Shown here piece after piece: positions 7,740 through 14,978 of a stretch of DNA of 15,439 nt; positions within the stretch are counted from its first letter, which is position 1, and every line of letters starts with the position of its first letter. Location of the stretch: contig CANGMW010000022.1 in assembly GCA_947454695.1 (NCBI GenBank), positions 1-15,439 on the forward strand. Direction: 5' to 3'. The position numbers and the translations under genes are program-made. Origin of the DNA: Comamonadaceae bacterium. GTDB lineage: Bacteria > Pseudomonadota > Gammaproteobacteria > Burkholderiales > Burkholderiaceae_C. Below the pieces are notes generated by a model. The model had not been told where the DNA came from, did no database searches, and saw nothing but the letters and a program-made list of their open reading frames with translations.

Positions 7740-8549
7740 ATGGACACATCAAACATCATCCTCAACGTCAATGGCATTGAAGTCATCTACAACCACGTGA
7801 TTCTGGTGCTCAAGGGCGTGTCCCTTCAGGTGCAGCAAGGTCAAATCGTGGCGATTCTGGGCGGCAATGGCGCGGGCAAGACAACCACCTTGCGCGCCAT
7901 CTCCAACCTGTTGCGCGGCGAGCGTGGCGAGGTCACCAAAGGCTCGATCGAATTGCGGGGTGAGCGCATCGAAAACCTCTCCCCGTCCGACCTGGTGCAG
8001 CGCGGCGTGGTCCAGGTGATGGAAGGGCGTCACTGCTTTGCGCATTTGACGATCGAAGAAAACTTGTTGACGGGCGCCTACACCCGCAAGAGCAGCGCCG
8101 AAGTGGCCGCCAATCTGGAGAAGGTCTACACCTACTTTCCGCGCTTGAAAACCCGCCGCACCTCCCAAGCCGCCTACACATCCGGGGGCGAGCAGCAAAT
8201 GTGTGCGATTGGTCGCGCGCTGATGGCCAATCCCAGCATGGTGCTGTTAGATGAGCCGTCCATGGGCTTGGCGCCGCAGATCGTGGAAGAGGTGTTCGAG
8301 ATTGTGAAAGACCTCAACCAAAAGGAGAAAGTCACTTTCCTGCTGGCTGAGCAAAACACCAACATGGCGCTCAAGTACGCCGACTACGGCTACATCATGG
8401 AGTCCGGCCGGATTGTGATGGATGGTGCCGCCAGCGACTTGGCCAATAACGAAGACGTCAAAGAGTTTTACCTCGGTGTGGGCGGCGGCGAGCGCAAGAG
8501 CTTTAAGGATGTGAAGAGCTACAAGCGGCGCAAACGCTGGCTCGCTTGA
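7740..8549 (+). CDS. livF: Branched-chain amino acid-type ABC transporter ATP-binding protein (LivF-like)
   Basis: 269 residues; second ATPase of the importer. Walker A GGNGAGKTT is at 41-49, the signature TSGGEQQ at 147-153, Walker B VLLDEP at 168-173, and AEQN at 203-206 stands where other ABC proteins have the H-loop His (normal for LivF). VMEGRHCFAHLTIEENL is a typical LivF Q-loop region. Canonical LivF ends near residue 237-245; this one carries an extra C-terminal tail of about 22 residues, strongly basic and starting with Gly-Gly-Gly. The ribosome-binding site is weak (AAGAGAA), and the gene is separated from the binding-protein gene by hairpins, so its output may differ from that of the upstream genes. 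The PaaK-like gene follows at once. Confidence 0.92.
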   Translation: MDTSNIILNVNGIEVIYNHVILVLKGVSLQVQQGQIVAILGGNGAGKTTTLRAISNLLRGERGEVTKGSIELRGERIENLSPSDLVQRGVVQVMEGRHCFAHLTIEENLLTGAYTRKSSAEVAANLEKVYTYFPRLKTRRTSQAAYTSGGEQQMCAIGRALMANPSMVLLDEPSMGLAPQIVEEVFEIVKDLNQKEKVTFLLAEQNTNMALKYADYGYIMESGRIVMDGAASDLANNEDVKEFYLGVGGGERKSFKDVKSYKRRKRWLA

Positions 8550-8584
8550 GTCCCGCGTTCAATCCATTTTCACAAGCGCACACC

Positions 8585-9835
8585 ATGACCGATTTTTACG
8601 ACGCCTTAGAACACCGTACCCCCGAACAACGCGAAGCCGCCCTGATGGCCGCTTTGCCAAAGCAGATTGCGCATGCGCAGGCCCATGCCAGTGCATTCAC
8701 CGAATCTTTGGCCGGCGTTCAAGCCGAACTCGTCAATTCCCGGCAGGCTTTGGCGCACTTGCCGGTGATTCGCAAGTACGAGTTGCTGGAGCGCCAAAAA
8801 GCCCTGCGCGCTAAGGATGTTTTCGGTGGTTTTTCTGCGCTGCGTTTTGGCAAAGCCATGCCGCGTGTGTTTTCCAGCCCCGGCCCGATTTATGAGCCTG
8901 AGGGCGCGGGCGCTGACTACTGGCGCGTAGCCCGGTCGATGTTTGCGGCGGGTTTTCGCCCCGGCGACCTGGTGCACAACGGCTTTAGCTACCACTTCAC
9001 GCCGGCCGGCTCCATGATGGAAACCGGCGCGCATGCGCTGGGGTGCACGGTGTTCCCCGGCGGCACGGGTCAAACCGAACAGCAGGTACAAGCCATGGCC
9101 GAACTGCGGCCCAATGGCTACATTGGCACGCCGAGTTTTCTGAAAATCATTCTGGAAAAAGCAGCGGACATGAGCGTGGCGCTGCCCAGCCTGCGCAAAG
9201 CCCTGGTCGGCGGTGAGGCCTTCATGCCCTCCTTGCGTGACTGGCTGGCCGAGCAGGGTGTGACGGCCTACCAGTTTTATGGCACGGCCGACTTGGGCAC
9301 CATCGCCTATGAAACCACGGCCCGCCAGGGGTTGGTGTTGGACGAAGGTGTGATTGTGGAGATCGTGCGCCCCGGCACCGGCGACCCGGTGCCGGAGGGC
9401 GAGGTGGGCGAACTGGTGGTCACCACCTTGAACCCGGATTACCCGCTGATTCGTTTCGGTACCGGCGACTTGTCCGCTGTTCTGCCGGGCAGCTGCCCCA
9501 GCGGGCGCACCAACACCCGCATCAAGGGTTGGATGGGTCGTGCAGACCAAACCACCAAGGTACGCGGCATGTTTGTGCATCCCGGTCAGATTGCCGACGT
9601 GGCCAAGCGTTTCCCGCAGGTCCTCAAAGCACGACTGGTGGTCAGCGGTGAGATGGCTAATGACCAGATGGCCCTGCATGTGGAAGTGGCCGCTGGGGCG
9701 TCTGAGGAGCTGGCCGGCAAGATCGGCGAGGCCGTACGGGATGTCACCAAACTGCGCAGCGAGGTCAAGTTGGTGGCGTCAGGCAGCTTGCCCAATGACG
9801 GCAAAGTGATTGAAGACGCTCGGTCTTATCAATAA
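8585..9835 (+). CDS. PaaK-family adenylate-forming enzyme (phenylacetate-CoA ligase-like) with altered P-loop
   Basis: 416 residues from the ATG at 8585. That start fits the family N-terminus FYDALEHRTPEQREAALMAAL; a TTG at 8546 overlapping the livF stop would add 13 unfamiliar residues. The overall pattern follows phenylacetate-CoA ligase: GGTGQTEQQVQAM, LRKALVGGEAF, GEVGELVVTTL, PLIRFGTGDLS with the ribose-binding Asp, GRADQTTKVRGMFVHPGQI at the hinge and a C-terminal LPNDGK with the candidate catalytic Lys. The usual SSGTTG P-loop is replaced by SSPGPIYEPEG (97-107), and the A5 motif YGxSE by YGTAD (232-236), losing the Glu. It is either a divergent CoA ligase or an enzyme with altered chemistry. 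It is the last gene of the run; its substrate is probably the compound imported by the transporter (inference). Confidence 0.85.
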   Translation: MTDFYDALEHRTPEQREAALMAALPKQIAHAQAHASAFTESLAGVQAELVNSRQALAHLPVIRKYELLERQKALRAKDVFGGFSALRFGKAMPRVFSSPGPIYEPEGAGADYWRVARSMFAAGFRPGDLVHNGFSYHFTPAGSMMETGAHALGCTVFPGGTGQTEQQVQAMAELRPNGYIGTPSFLKIILEKAADMSVALPSLRKALVGGEAFMPSLRDWLAEQGVTAYQFYGTADLGTIAYETTARQGLVLDEGVIVEIVRPGTGDPVPEGEVGELVVTTLNPDYPLIRFGTGDLSAVLPGSCPSGRTNTRIKGWMGRADQTTKVRGMFVHPGQIADVAKRFPQVLKARLVVSGEMANDQMALHVEVAAGASEELAGKIGEAVRDVTKLRSEVKLVASGSLPNDGKVIEDARSYQ

Positions 9836-9961
9836 ACCTTTGACTTGGGGCATCCAGCGTACGTTTAGATGCCATACCGGAGGCCGACTAAGTAGTTTCC
9901 ATCTGGCCACGGTCTTTGGAGCACGGGTAGACTGCAACATTGAATTCAACAGGAGATCAAT

Positions 9962-10939
9962 ATGAAACGTTTGCTGTTTGCGGTGGCGGCTTGTGCTGCA
10001 GCCTTGGGTGCACACGCCCAGTCTTATCCGACGGCCAAGCCCATCACCATCGTCGTGCCTTTTGCCGCTGGCGGCCCCACCGACCGTGTGGCGCGTGATC
10101 TGGCCGAGGCCATGCGCAAGCCGCTGGGCGGCGTGAGCATCGTGGTGGACAACGCGGCCGGTGCGGGCGGCTCCATTGGCGCCAACAAGGTGGCCAAAGC
10201 CAACCCGGACGGCTACACCTTGCTCTTGCACCACATCGGCATGGCCACCATGCCCACGCTGGTGCGCAATTTGCCTTTCAAGGTCGACAGTGATTTTGAG
10301 TATTTGGGTGCAGTCAACGACGTCCCGATGACGGTCATTGGCCGCCCCTCGCTGCCCGCGAACAACATGAAAGAGTTGCTGGCCTGGCTCAACCAGAACA
10401 AAGGCAAGGTCAATCTGGGCAATGCCGGCGCAGGTGCGGCTTCCCACTTGTGTGGCCTGTTGTTTCAAAACGCCCTGCAACAAGACATGACGACCGTGCC
10501 CTACAAGGGCACCGCACCGGCCATGACCGATTTGATTGGCGGCCAGATTGACCTGATGTGCGATCAAACGACCAACACCACCAGTCAGATTGAAGCGAAA
10601 AAAGTCAAAGCTTTTGCGGTGACCACCGCCAAGCGCTTGACCACGCCTGCGCTCAAAGATTTGCCGACCATGCAAGAGGCTGGTTTTGCAGGGTTTGAAG
10701 TCACGATCTGGCATGGTCTGTATGCACCCAAAGGCACGCCGGCCGACATTCTGACCAAACTCAACGCGGCGCTCAAAGTGGCCTTGAAAGATGCTGACTT
10801 CATCAAAAAGCAAGAGGGTTTGGGCGCCGTGGTGGTGGCTGACAAGCGCATGGAGCCGGCCGAGCACAAGAAATTTGTCGCCGCTGAAATCGCCAAATGG
10901 AGCCCCATCATCAAGGCCGCTGGCGTTTACGCGGATTGA
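9962..10939 (+). CDS. Bug-family (TctC) periplasmic solute-binding protein
   Basis: 325 residues. The signal peptide is short: MKRLL, a hydrophobic core and cleavage after AHA at residue 19. The mature protein has the Bug/TctC landmarks: ITIVVPFAAGGPTDRVAR near its start (the ligand-gripping loop), NAAGAGGSIGANKVAKANPDGYTLL, VPYKGTAPAMTDLIGGQIDLM in the second lobe, and a C-terminal AEIAKWSPIIKAAG helix. Bug proteins bind carboxylates and similar small anions and either feed TctAB tripartite transporters or act as sensors. No tctA/tctB is visible here, so this is an orphan, as is frequent in Burkholderiales. It has a good AGGAG ribosome-binding site. It starts 126 bp after the PaaK-like gene and is followed by an intrinsic terminator, so it is probably its own unit. 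Confidence 0.92.
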   Translation: MKRLLFAVAACAAALGAHAQSYPTAKPITIVVPFAAGGPTDRVARDLAEAMRKPLGGVSIVVDNAAGAGGSIGANKVAKANPDGYTLLLHHIGMATMPTLVRNLPFKVDSDFEYLGAVNDVPMTVIGRPSLPANNMKELLAWLNQNKGKVNLGNAGAGAASHLCGLLFQNALQQDMTTVPYKGTAPAMTDLIGGQIDLMCDQTTNTTSQIEAKKVKAFAVTTAKRLTTPALKDLPTMQEAGFAGFEVTIWHGLYAPKGTPADILTKLNAALKVALKDADFIKKQEGLGAVVVADKRMEPAEHKKFVAAEIAKWSPIIKAAGVYAD

Positions 10940-10960
10940 GCTGCGGCCATGTCGACTGCA

Positions 10961-10985
10961 AGAGCCACCTTCGGGTGGCTTTTTT
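10961..10985 (+). terminator. Intrinsic (rho-independent) terminator
   Basis: A perfect 7-bp stem AGCCACC/GGTGGCT (10963-10969 and 10974-10980) closes on a TTCG tetraloop and runs straight into six T residues (10980-10985). It sits 24 bases after the stop of the first Bug gene, so it separates that transcript from the second Bug gene. Confidence 0.9.
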
Positions 10986-11040
10986 GCAACCAAAGCGTGT
11001 TGGACTCATCTAAACTGTGCGACTTCAAGAGGAGATAGAC

Positions 11041-12057
11041 ATGTTCACGCCATTGCAAAAGCAAACCCGACGTCACCTGGCACTGGGCTTCATCGCCGCA
11101 TTAGGGCTGTTGAGTGCCCTGAGCCCAGCCCACGCGCAAACCGCTTGGCCGAGTAAGCCGGTGAAGATCGTCGTGCCGTTTGCACCCGGCGGCACTACAG
11201 ACATTCTGGCCCGCGCCGTGGCGCCGGAATTGTCCAAAGCCTTCGGCCAAACCTTTTTTGTGGAAAACAAAGCCGGTGCGGGCGGCAACCTCGGCGCTGA
11301 CGTGGTCGCCAAGTCACCTGCCGATGGCTACACCCTGCTCATGGGCACCGTGGGAACCCACGGCATCAACAAGGCCTTGTACGACAAGATGCCGTTTGAC
11401 CCGGTGAAGGACTTCGCGCCGATCACCTTGGTGGCCGCGGTGCCCAATGTGATGATCATGAACACCGAGAAGGCCCGCAGCATGGGCATCAACAATGTGA
11501 TGGACTTCATCAAGTACGCCAAGGCGCATCCCGCCCAGCTGAACATGGCGTCCAGCGGTAACGGCACCTCCATCCACCTGGCCGGCGAATTGTTCAAGAG
11601 CATGAGCGGCACCTTCATGTTGCACTTCCCTTACCGCGGCTCCAGCCCGGCGTTACTGGACATGCTGGCCGGCAATATGGATGTGATGTTCGACAACCTG
11701 CCCTCGAGCATGCAGCACATCAAGAGCGGCAAGCTCAAGGCCTTGGCGGTGACGAGTTCGCAGCGTTCAGCCGCTTTGCCCGATGTCCCGACGATTGAAG
11801 AGGCCGCCAAGCTCAAGGGCTTTGAGGCCAGCAGCTGGTTCGGTTTGCTGGCCCCGGCCGGCACGCCCAACGATGTCGTGCTGCGGATTCAGCAGGAAAC
11901 CGCCAAAGCCTTGAATACACCGGCCATCAAGGAAAAAATGCTGGCACAAGGCGCCATTCCCAGCGGGAACACCCCGCAGGAATTTGCCAAGCTGATCGAC
12001 TCAGAAATCCGCAAATGGGCGCAAGTGGTCAAGGCCTCTGGCGCCAAGGTGGACTGA
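11041..12057 (+). CDS. Bug-family (TctC) periplasmic solute-binding protein, second copy
   Basis: 338 residues from the ATG at 11041, which has an AGAGGAG ribosome-binding site just upstream. An in-frame GTG at 11017 would swallow that site and is rejected. The N-terminus carries a twin-arginine pair (TRRHLALG, residues 9-16) before the hydrophobic core, with cleavage after AHA at residue 32, so Sec or possibly Tat export. Bug landmarks are VKIVVPFAPGGTTDILAR, NKAGAGGNLGADVVAKSPADGYTLL, FPYRGSSPALLDMLAGNMDVMFD and the C-terminal IRKWAQVVKASGAKVD. It is clearly diverged from the neighbouring Bug protein, so this is not a recent tandem duplication. The preceding terminator implies a separate promoter, although none was convincing. 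No membrane partner is seen nearby. Confidence 0.92.
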   Translation: MFTPLQKQTRRHLALGFIAALGLLSALSPAHAQTAWPSKPVKIVVPFAPGGTTDILARAVAPELSKAFGQTFFVENKAGAGGNLGADVVAKSPADGYTLLMGTVGTHGINKALYDKMPFDPVKDFAPITLVAAVPNVMIMNTEKARSMGINNVMDFIKYAKAHPAQLNMASSGNGTSIHLAGELFKSMSGTFMLHFPYRGSSPALLDMLAGNMDVMFDNLPSSMQHIKSGKLKALAVTSSQRSAALPDVPTIEEAAKLKGFEASSWFGLLAPAGTPNDVVLRIQQETAKALNTPAIKEKMLAQGAIPSGNTPQEFAKLIDSEIRKWAQVVKASGAKVD

Positions 12058-12076
12058 GCCGCTGAACAGGCCGGGG

Positions 12077-12412
12077 CTACACGCCCCAGACGATTTCTTT
12101 GTCGGCTTTTTGACAGCGTCTGAGCATGTCCAAAAACGGCGCCGCACGCTGGCGAAGCGACACCTCCGCAAAACGCGGCGCGTCTTTGCCTTGGGCCAGC
12201 GCTTGGGCCGCAGCGGCTTGACGCGCGGCTTCTTCATGCGCCACAGCGGCCTCCAAGGTGGCGATGGCTTGAGGTATCTGCTCGGGCAAGAGAATCCCTT
12301 TGGCGCTGCTGTCGGGCTCCCCGCCTTTGCCAATGAGTTGCAGTAATTGGAAGCCGTTGGCTTGCAACATGATGAGGTCGGCGGTCGCTTTGGATTTAAA
12401 TTTGTACAGCAT
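12077..12412 (-). CDS. DUF1840 domain-containing protein
   Basis: 111 residues, cytoplasmic and without signal peptide. The N-terminus MLYKFKSKATADLIMLQANG and the following LLQLIGKGGEP are the hallmark of the DUF1840 family, small proteins of unknown function mostly found in betaproteobacteria. The middle part (about 50-78) is an alanine/glutamate-rich predicted helix, and the ending LDMLRRCQKADKEIVWGV is also family-typical. Length matches the family. The ribosome-binding site is weak. The gene is convergent with the Bug gene (19-bp gap, with a GGGGC/GCCCC hairpin across the stop) and divergent from the CoA-transferase gene, from which it is 38 bp away, so the two would share overlapping promoters. 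Function unknown. Confidence 0.85.
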   Translation of the reverse strand: MLYKFKSKATADLIMLQANGFQLLQLIGKGGEPDSSAKGILLPEQIPQAIATLEAAVAHEEAARQAAAAQALAQGKDAPRFAEVSLRQRAAPFLDMLRRCQKADKEIVWGV

Positions 12413-12450
12413 GGGGACTCAGCTTTCAATGGGTTCGTGATGAAGGTAGC

Positions 12451-13725
12451 ATGCGCGTGATGGACAAGCAAGCCAATTCAGACCCCTCGTCGTCATCTGC
12501 GCCGGCGTTGCCCCCCAGCGGACCGCTGGCCGGCCTCAAAGTGCTGGAACTCGGTCAGCTGATCGCCGGGCCGTTTGCGGCCAAGACGCTGGCCGATTTC
12601 GGCGCCGACGTCATCAAAATCGAGACGCCTCAAACAGGTGACCCCTTGCGCAAATGGCGCTTGCTCAAAGACGGCACGTCGGTGTGGTGGCAAGTGCAGT
12701 CGCGCAACAAACGCTCGGTCGCGCTCGATTTGAAGTTGCCCCAGGCGCAAGACATCGTGCGTCGACTCGCCCGCGAGGCTGATGTGCTGATTGAAAACTT
12801 CCGTCCTGGTGCCATGGAAGGCTGGGGTTTGGGGCCGGATGATTTGCAGGCCCTCAACCCGGGGCTGATCATGTTGCGCATCAGCGGTTACGGGCAAACC
12901 GGCCCCTACCGTGACCGGCCCGGCTTTGGCGTGGTGGCAGAAGCCATGGGGGGCATGCGGCACCTCACGGGCGAGCCCGGCCGGGTGCCCGTGCGCGTGG
13001 GCGTGAGCATCGGGGACACGCTGGCGTCCCTGCACGGCGTCATCGGCATCTTGATGGCTTTGCAGCATCGACACGCCACGGTCAGCGCGCAAGCGCCCCA
13101 AGGTGTGGGGCAGGTGATTGATGTGGCGCTGTATGAAGCCGTGTTCAACTGCATGGAAAGCCTGCTGCCTGAATACAGTGCCTTTGGCGCGGTGCGCGGC
13201 GCGGCCGGCAGCGCCTTACCCGGTATCGCTCCGAGCAATGCTTACTTGTGCAAAGACGGCGGCTACGCGCTGATCGCCGGCAATGGCGACAGTATTTTCA
13301 AGCGGCTTATGCAGTGCATTGCGCGCCCGGATCTGGCCCGTGACCCTGCACTGGCCGACAACGCGGGGCGGGTCCAGCGGGTGTCGCAGATTGATGCCGC
13401 CATCGGCCAATGGGCGATGGCACACACGGTGGACGAGGTGCTGGCCATCTTGGATGAAGCGTCCGTGCCCGCCGGGAAAATCTACACCGTGGCGGACATC
13501 GCGGCCGACCCCCACTACGCAGCACGCGGCATGTTGGCGCAGATCACGATGGACGATGGCAGCCTTCTCACGGTGCCCGGCATCGTGCCCAAACTGTCGC
13601 TCACGCCGGGCTCACACCGGCGCAATGCGCCGACCTTGGGCCAAGACACGCGTGCGGTGCTGCGCGAAGTGGGCTTGAGCGAAGCACAAATCAGCGAGCT
13701 GAGCGCGCGCGGCGTTATCGACTGA
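12451..13725 (+). CDS. Class III CoA-transferase (CaiB/BaiF family)
   Basis: 424 residues. Enzymes of this family move CoA between carboxylic acids (for example formyl-, succinyl- or carnitinyl-CoA donors) through an aspartyl-CoA thioester intermediate. Visible landmarks are LKVLELGQLIAGPFAAKTLA and FGADVIKIETP (29-59), NKRSVALDLK (86-95), NFRPGAMEGWGLG (116-128), SGYGQTGPYRDRPGFG (145-160) and SIGDTLASLHG, in which Asp189 aligns with the catalytic aspartate. VIDVALYEAVFN follows. The start is ambiguous: ATG 12451 has GAAGG four bases away, while GTG 12457 and ATG 12460 (MDKQANSD) are better spaced, so the true protein may be 2-3 residues shorter. The substrate pair cannot be assigned. It appears monocistronic, facing the convergent TetR gene. 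Confidence 0.93.
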   Translation: MRVMDKQANSDPSSSSAPALPPSGPLAGLKVLELGQLIAGPFAAKTLADFGADVIKIETPQTGDPLRKWRLLKDGTSVWWQVQSRNKRSVALDLKLPQAQDIVRRLAREADVLIENFRPGAMEGWGLGPDDLQALNPGLIMLRISGYGQTGPYRDRPGFGVVAEAMGGMRHLTGEPGRVPVRVGVSIGDTLASLHGVIGILMALQHRHATVSAQAPQGVGQVIDVALYEAVFNCMESLLPEYSAFGAVRGAAGSALPGIAPSNAYLCKDGGYALIAGNGDSIFKRLMQCIARPDLARDPALADNAGRVQRVSQIDAAIGQWAMAHTVDEVLAILDEASVPAGKIYTVADIAADPHYAARGMLAQITMDDGSLLTVPGIVPKLSLTPGSHRRNAPTLGQDTRAVLREVGLSEAQISELSARGVID

Positions 13726-13784
13726 AGCGCCCGTGTGTCCCCGACCGGGGAGGTGAGCCGAAAGGCGCGGCGTTGATGTCCGAC

Positions 13785-14468
13785 TCAGGACGGCGTGCTG
13801 CTTGCAGGCGGCGCTGAGGCCGCGTAGGCGCTCATCAGTTGCAGCAAGTGTGCGCGGTGTTCGCCTTGCATGTAGGGTGCAAGCAAACTCAGCGCATGTG
13901 CACCGCCGCGCAGTAAAGCCGCTTGTCCGCTGTCGGGCTCCAGCGCATGCCGCGGGTCGCACACGTACTCATAACTCAGCCAATAGGTGAGGACCACCAC
14001 CAAACTGGTGGCAACGGTGCGGGTTTGCGCGCCGTCAATTTGCAAAGTGCCGGCCCGTCGCATGCTGTCGAGCATCGCTTCAAAGGCGGCCGCTTTGTTC
14101 TGCAGCGCTTGACGGATGTGGGTTTCGAGCCGGCGGTTCTTGCTCAGCAAATCGTTCAGATCACGGTAAAGAAACCGGTACGCCCAGATCAGCTCGAACA
14201 GGCTGTGCATGAAAAACCAGGCATCTTCTACGTCTTGCACCGAGGTGCTGGCTTGGAGCAGATCACCCAAAGCTTGTTCATACAGATCGAACAAGGCGTT
14301 GATTAGCTCATCTTTGGCGGGGTAGTGGTAATACAGGTTGCCCGGACTGATGTGGAGTTCCGAAGAAATCAATGTGGTCGACACATTGGGTTCACCAAAG
14401 CGGTTGAACAGTGTCAGGCTGACTTCCAAAATTCGTTGTGCCGTGCGACGCGGCGCTTTTTTCACCAT
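13785..14468 (-). CDS. TetR/AcrR-family transcriptional regulator
   Basis: 227 residues. The N-terminal DNA-binding domain is clear: TAQRILEVSLTLFNRFG, then the HTH VSTTLISSELHISPGNLYYHYPAKDELINAL (about 29-59). The C-terminal all-helical ligand/dimer domain runs from about 60 to 205 and contains no recognised effector motif. A short Ala/Ser/Pro tail ends the protein. It lies 36 bases downstream of the phasin gene on the same strand, so read-through is likely, and regulation of the phasin or of storage metabolism is a reasonable inference. The intergenic gap contains a run of nine C (coding strand) shortly before the start, and the ribosome-binding site (CTGGGG) is only moderate. Confidence 0.9.
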   Translation of the reverse strand: MVKKAPRRTAQRILEVSLTLFNRFGEPNVSTTLISSELHISPGNLYYHYPAKDELINALFDLYEQALGDLLQASTSVQDVEDAWFFMHSLFELIWAYRFLYRDLNDLLSKNRRLETHIRQALQNKAAAFEAMLDSMRRAGTLQIDGAQTRTVATSLVVVLTYWLSYEYVCDPRHALEPDSGQAALLRGGAHALSLLAPYMQGEHRAHLLQLMSAYAASAPPASSTPS

Positions 14469-14493
14469 GTGCGACCCCAGAGATGGACTATTC

Positions 14494-14502
14494 GGGGGGG
14501 GG
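14494..14502. repeat. Nine-base G:C homopolymer
   Basis: A G9 run on the plus strand (C9 on the coding strand) lies just after the phasin stop and 26-34 bases before the TetR start codon. It is the longest homopolymer noticed in the window and a candidate for slippage or for a sequencing-length error. Confidence 0.9.
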
Positions 14503-14504
14503 CT

Positions 14505-14978
14505 TTATTTGGTCACCCGGCTGGACTTGCGTGCCACTTTTTTGGCGGAGGCGGTTGCTGAGGCGCGGGGCTTGGCTGTCAGCGTTTTAACGGTCTGATT
14601 CAAGGCTTCAACCTGCGCCCGAAGTGCCTGCACTTCAGCGGCCGAGGGCATGCCCAAGCGGTGCAAGGCTTTGGCCACACGTTCTTCAAAAATGGATTCC
14701 AGCTTGTCCCATTGGCCCGTAGCGCGTGAGCCCATTTCCTGCGCCATGCTGGTCATGCGTTGGGCAGCTTCTGACAATTTATCTTCGGCAGCCTGGTGGG
14801 TTTTGCGCTGCATGGCTGTGCCTTCTTTGACCAAAGCATCGAACACGCGGGTGCCTTCTTCCTGCGCTTTGGTAAATGCGCCCAGGCCTGCCAGCCAGAT
14901 TTGCTGGGCAGAATCTTTCACATTGGCCGTAAAAGCCGCGTTGTCGTGCGTTTTTTGGGATTTAGATGGAGCAGCCAT
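14505..14978 (-). CDS. Phasin family protein (PhaI/PhaF type, polyhydroxyalkanoate granule-associated)
   Basis: 157 residues from the ATG at 14976-14978, preceded by an AAGGA ribosome-binding site; an upstream extension to 15014 lacks family character. The protein is almost entirely helical, with family features DSAQQIWLAGLGAFTKAQEEG (22-42), KEGTAMQRKTHQAAEDK and LESIFEERVAKALHRLGMP, followed by a heptad-like SAAEVQALRAQVEALNQTV coiled coil. The C-terminal 25 residues are Lys/Ala/Ser/Arg-rich, a short version of the histone-like tail seen in PhaF. Phasins coat PHA granules and influence granule size and segregation; the basic tail suggests nucleoid binding as well (inference). It is first in transcription order of a two-gene unit with the TetR regulator and divergent from rfbB. 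Confidence 0.9.
   Translation of the reverse strand: MAAPSKSQKTHDNAAFTANVKDSAQQIWLAGLGAFTKAQEEGTRVFDALVKEGTAMQRKTHQAAEDKLSEAAQRMTSMAQEMGSRATGQWDKLESIFEERVAKALHRLGMPSAAEVQALRAQVEALNQTVKTLTAKPRASATASAKKVARKSSRVTK

Noticed and set aside
9849..9873. Inverted repeat GGCATC/GATGCC between the PaaK-like and Bug genes as a terminator
   Set aside because: A 6-bp stem with a 13-base loop and no T-run; too weak to call, although some transcript end is expected nearby.
9779..10993. Antisense open frame over the first Bug gene (404 codons)
   Set aside because: It runs through the intrinsic terminator and has low-complexity composition; a shadow of the real gene.
9962..12057. Recent tandem duplication of Bug genes
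   Set aside because: The two proteins share family motifs but differ through most of their length, including the second lobe and signal peptides.
12073..12087. GGGGC/GCCCC hairpin as a bidirectional terminator between the second Bug gene and DUF1840
   Set aside because: The 5-bp stem has no immediate T-run on either strand and overlaps the DUF1840 stop.
13738..13751. TCCCC/GGGGA hairpin after the CoA-transferase as a terminator
   Set aside because: Short stem and no T-run.
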